Shown here: piece by piece, positions 7,301 through 8,191 of the stretch
Position numbering within the stretch: position 1 is the stretch's first letter
Layout of the letters: every line of letters starts with the position of its first letter
DNA from: JAUIEH01 sp964483375
Lineage (GTDB): Bacteria > Pseudomonadota > Alphaproteobacteria > Caulobacterales > Maricaulaceae
DNA: 8,191 bases
NCBI GenBank assembly: GCA_964483375.1
Contig: CAZABJ010000081.1
Location: 1 to 8,191, forward strand
Direction of reading: 5' to 3'
Program-made: the position numbers and the translations under genes
The notes under the pieces: model-generated
Databases searched by the model: none
Seen by the model: only the letters and a program-made list of their open reading frames with translations
What the model was told of the DNA's origin: nothing

Positions 7301-7357
7301 CCCCCATCGCCGGTCGATGCGGCTGGCTGCCATGACCGCTGCAGTGGAGAGAAGCCG

Positions 7358-7505
7358 ATGAAACATTTTCGGAATTCCGTTGTCGCCGCGGGGCTGGCCG
7401 CAGCGGCGCTGGGCGGCGCGGCCCAAGCCCAGGAGCCCTTCATCAGCGAAGTCCGCATCGCCTTGCAGGGTCTTTTTCCGCCCCGGAACCAGCGACTTCG
7501 GCCTC
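7358..7505 (+). pseudogene. Probable remnant of an exported phage-tail-collar (microcystin-dependent-protein-like) gene
   Basis: ATG 7358 has a good ribosome binding site (GGAGAG, 7346-7351, 6 bases before) and a clean signal peptide: MKHF..., a hydrophobic Ala/Gly core, and AQA|Q cleavage near residue 24. The mature start EPFISEVRI is the usual opening of tail-collar/Mdp proteins, which then normally continue with an aromatic-rich F-x-x-N-F-x-P-x-G-W segment, a Leu-rich helix and G-T-T/S-x-F-G/A-L-P. Here that middle segment is absent. A Leu-rich piece (ALQGLF) follows at once, then, in the +1 frame at 7485-7505, GTSDFGL, a fragment matching the end of that collar motif. The picture is an internal deletion plus a frameshift, with the rest of the gene lost. 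The original frame runs on to a stop at 7682-7684 through arginine-rich sequence antisense to the neighbouring small gene, so a short exported peptide could still be made. Family recognition is from memory of the motif order. Confidence 0.45.
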
Positions 7506-7689
7506 AGCGCTCGGAGGCCTCAACGCCGCCGGTGCGCGGCGGGATTTGTCGCTCCCACCACAGCCGTCCTGCAATCGAGGCGAGGCCGAGCGCCGCGACG
7601 AGCAAAAAAATCGCCATGCGACGCTTCGGCCAGCGCGGTTCGGCGTCTGCGTCAGCGCCGCGCAGGCGCTCGAACAATCGATAGAACAT
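7504..7689 (-). CDS. Small single-span membrane protein, function unknown
   Basis: A 61-residue protein I do not recognise. Residues 1-24 are charged, ending in the basic stretch PKRR; residues ~25-42 form one hydrophobic helix (MAIFLLVAALGLASIAG); then RLWWERQIPPRTGG and a short polar tail. The basic N-side flank predicts N-terminus inside and C-terminus in the periplasm. A purine-rich AAGGGGAAG (7693-7701) sits 3 bases before ATG 7689, supporting real translation. It is divergent from polA, with 72 bases between the starts, and its stop touches the end of the collar remnant on the other strand. No partner in the window suggests a role. It is more gene-like than the arginine-rich frames opposite it. 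Confidence 0.65.
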   Translation of the reverse strand: MFYRLFERLRGADADAEPRWPKRRMAIFLLVAALGLASIAGRLWWERQIPPRTGGVEASER

Positions 7690-7761
7690 GGGCTTCCCCT
7701 TGCCGTCCGCCGTCGCATTTCGCCAGCTGTCCCCCCGCGCGGCGCATGCTAGCCTTCGGGT

Positions 7762-8191
7762 ATGTCAGACGCATCCGCCGCTCTCAAAAGCGCTCCAACA
7801 GCCGCCGTGGGCCCGGGAAGTCGGGTCTATCTCGTCGACGGGTCGGGCTACATCTTTCGCGCTTACCACGCCTTGCCGCCTTTGACGCGCAAGTCCGACG
7901 GCCTGCCCGTCGGCGCGGTGTCGGGCTTTGCGAACATGCTGTTCAAATTGATGCGCGACATGAAGGAAAGCGAAGCGCCCACCCATCTGGCGGTGGTGTT
8001 CGACCATTCCGCGCGCACCTTCCGAAATGATCTGTATCCAGACTACAAAGCCAATCGTCCGCCTCCGCCTGAAGACCTGATCCCGCAATTTCCGCTGGTT
8101 CGGGAGACGACCGAAGCCTTCGGCGTCGCGGCTGTCGAGATGGAAGGCTATGAGGCCGACGATCTCATCGCCACCTATGCGCGCCAGGCGG
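7762..8191 (+). CDS. polA: DNA polymerase I, N-terminal 5'-3' exonuclease domain (3' truncated by window)
   Basis: The first 143 residues are visible, running off the right edge with the frame open. PolA fills gaps and removes RNA primers during replication and repair. The visible part is the FEN-like 5'-3' exonuclease. Key stretches are LVDGSGYIFRAYHALPPLTR with metal ligand Asp26, the GAVSGFANMLFKLM helix, VVFDHSARTFRNDLYPDYKANR with Asp81 and the Arg/Lys/Tyr substrate-binding residues 88-99, and GYEADDLIATYA with the Glu131/Asp133/Asp134 metal cluster. The ~20-residue polar leader before VYLVDG is normal for alphaproteobacterial PolA. ATG 7762 is the only reasonable start, although no Shine-Dalgarno sequence is visible before it (CTAGCCTTCGGGT). 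The polymerase domain lies beyond the window. Confidence 0.96.
   Translation, partial: MSDASAALKSAPTAAVGPGSRVYLVDGSGYIFRAYHALPPLTRKSDGLPVGAVSGFANMLFKLMRDMKESEAPTHLAVVFDHSARTFRNDLYPDYKANRPPPPEDLIPQFPLVRETTEAFGVAAVEMEGYEADDLIATYARQA

Larger units (their letters stand above)
7126..7357. other. Divergent intergenic region between propeller gene and collar remnant
   Basis: This 232-base gap should carry the propeller gene promoter (minus strand) and originally that of the collar gene (plus strand). The propeller frame stays open through it to 7458, but that extension lacks a ribosome binding site and would place protein ahead of a good signal peptide, so I treat it as noncoding. Its notable contents are the phased 10-base repeats and the inverted repeat listed separately. 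Confidence 0.55.

Noticed and set aside
7126..7458. 111-codon upstream extension of the propeller frame
   Set aside because: It runs across the repeat-bearing promoter region and the collar remnant and would displace an N-terminal signal peptide.
7761..7773. Leaderless transcription of polA
   Set aside because: The lack of a Shine-Dalgarno sequence is suggestive, but no convincing -35/-10 pair can be placed at the right distance, so there is not enough to claim it.

Overview
The window looks like a chromosomal segment of a GC-rich Alphaproteobacterium. The Hyphomonadaceae/Maricaulales-type marine lineages fit best: the visible TypA and DNA polymerase I ends are of alphaproteobacterial type, and large exported peptidases and Asp-box propeller proteins are common there. 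This placement is inference from sequence flavour, not a computed phylogeny. I see no integrase, transposase, CRISPR array, tRNA or rRNA.

Layout from left to right: the C-terminal end of typA (+, 1-296); a strong hairpin between converging genes (353-387); a lipoprotein S9 family serine peptidase (-, 402-2462); a gene-poor 398-bp divergent region with an AT-rich inverted repeat; a secreted protein of five tandem ~50-residue repeats (+, 2861-3736); a second hairpin between converging genes (3796-3827); a very large exported Asp-box/BNR propeller protein of the VPS10/sortilin-like type (-, 3838-7125); a 232-bp divergent region with four near-identical 10-bp direct repeats at helical spacing (7259-7300); a probable remnant of an exported phage-tail-collar (Mdp-like) gene (+, 7358-7505); a 61-residue single-membrane-span protein (-, 7504-7689); and the 5' end of polA (+, 7762 to the window edge).

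The genes alternate in strand, so nearly every one is probably its own transcription unit. Two housekeeping genes (typA, polA) flank a block whose members are all exported or membrane-bound: a lipid-anchored peptidase, a repeat protein, a giant propeller and a small membrane protein. This suggests an envelope or extracellular-protein neighbourhood, but nothing in the sequence shows the genes act in one pathway. The least ordinary items are the five-repeat protein, with one cysteine in its first repeat and one in its last, the phased direct repeats, and the decayed collar gene.
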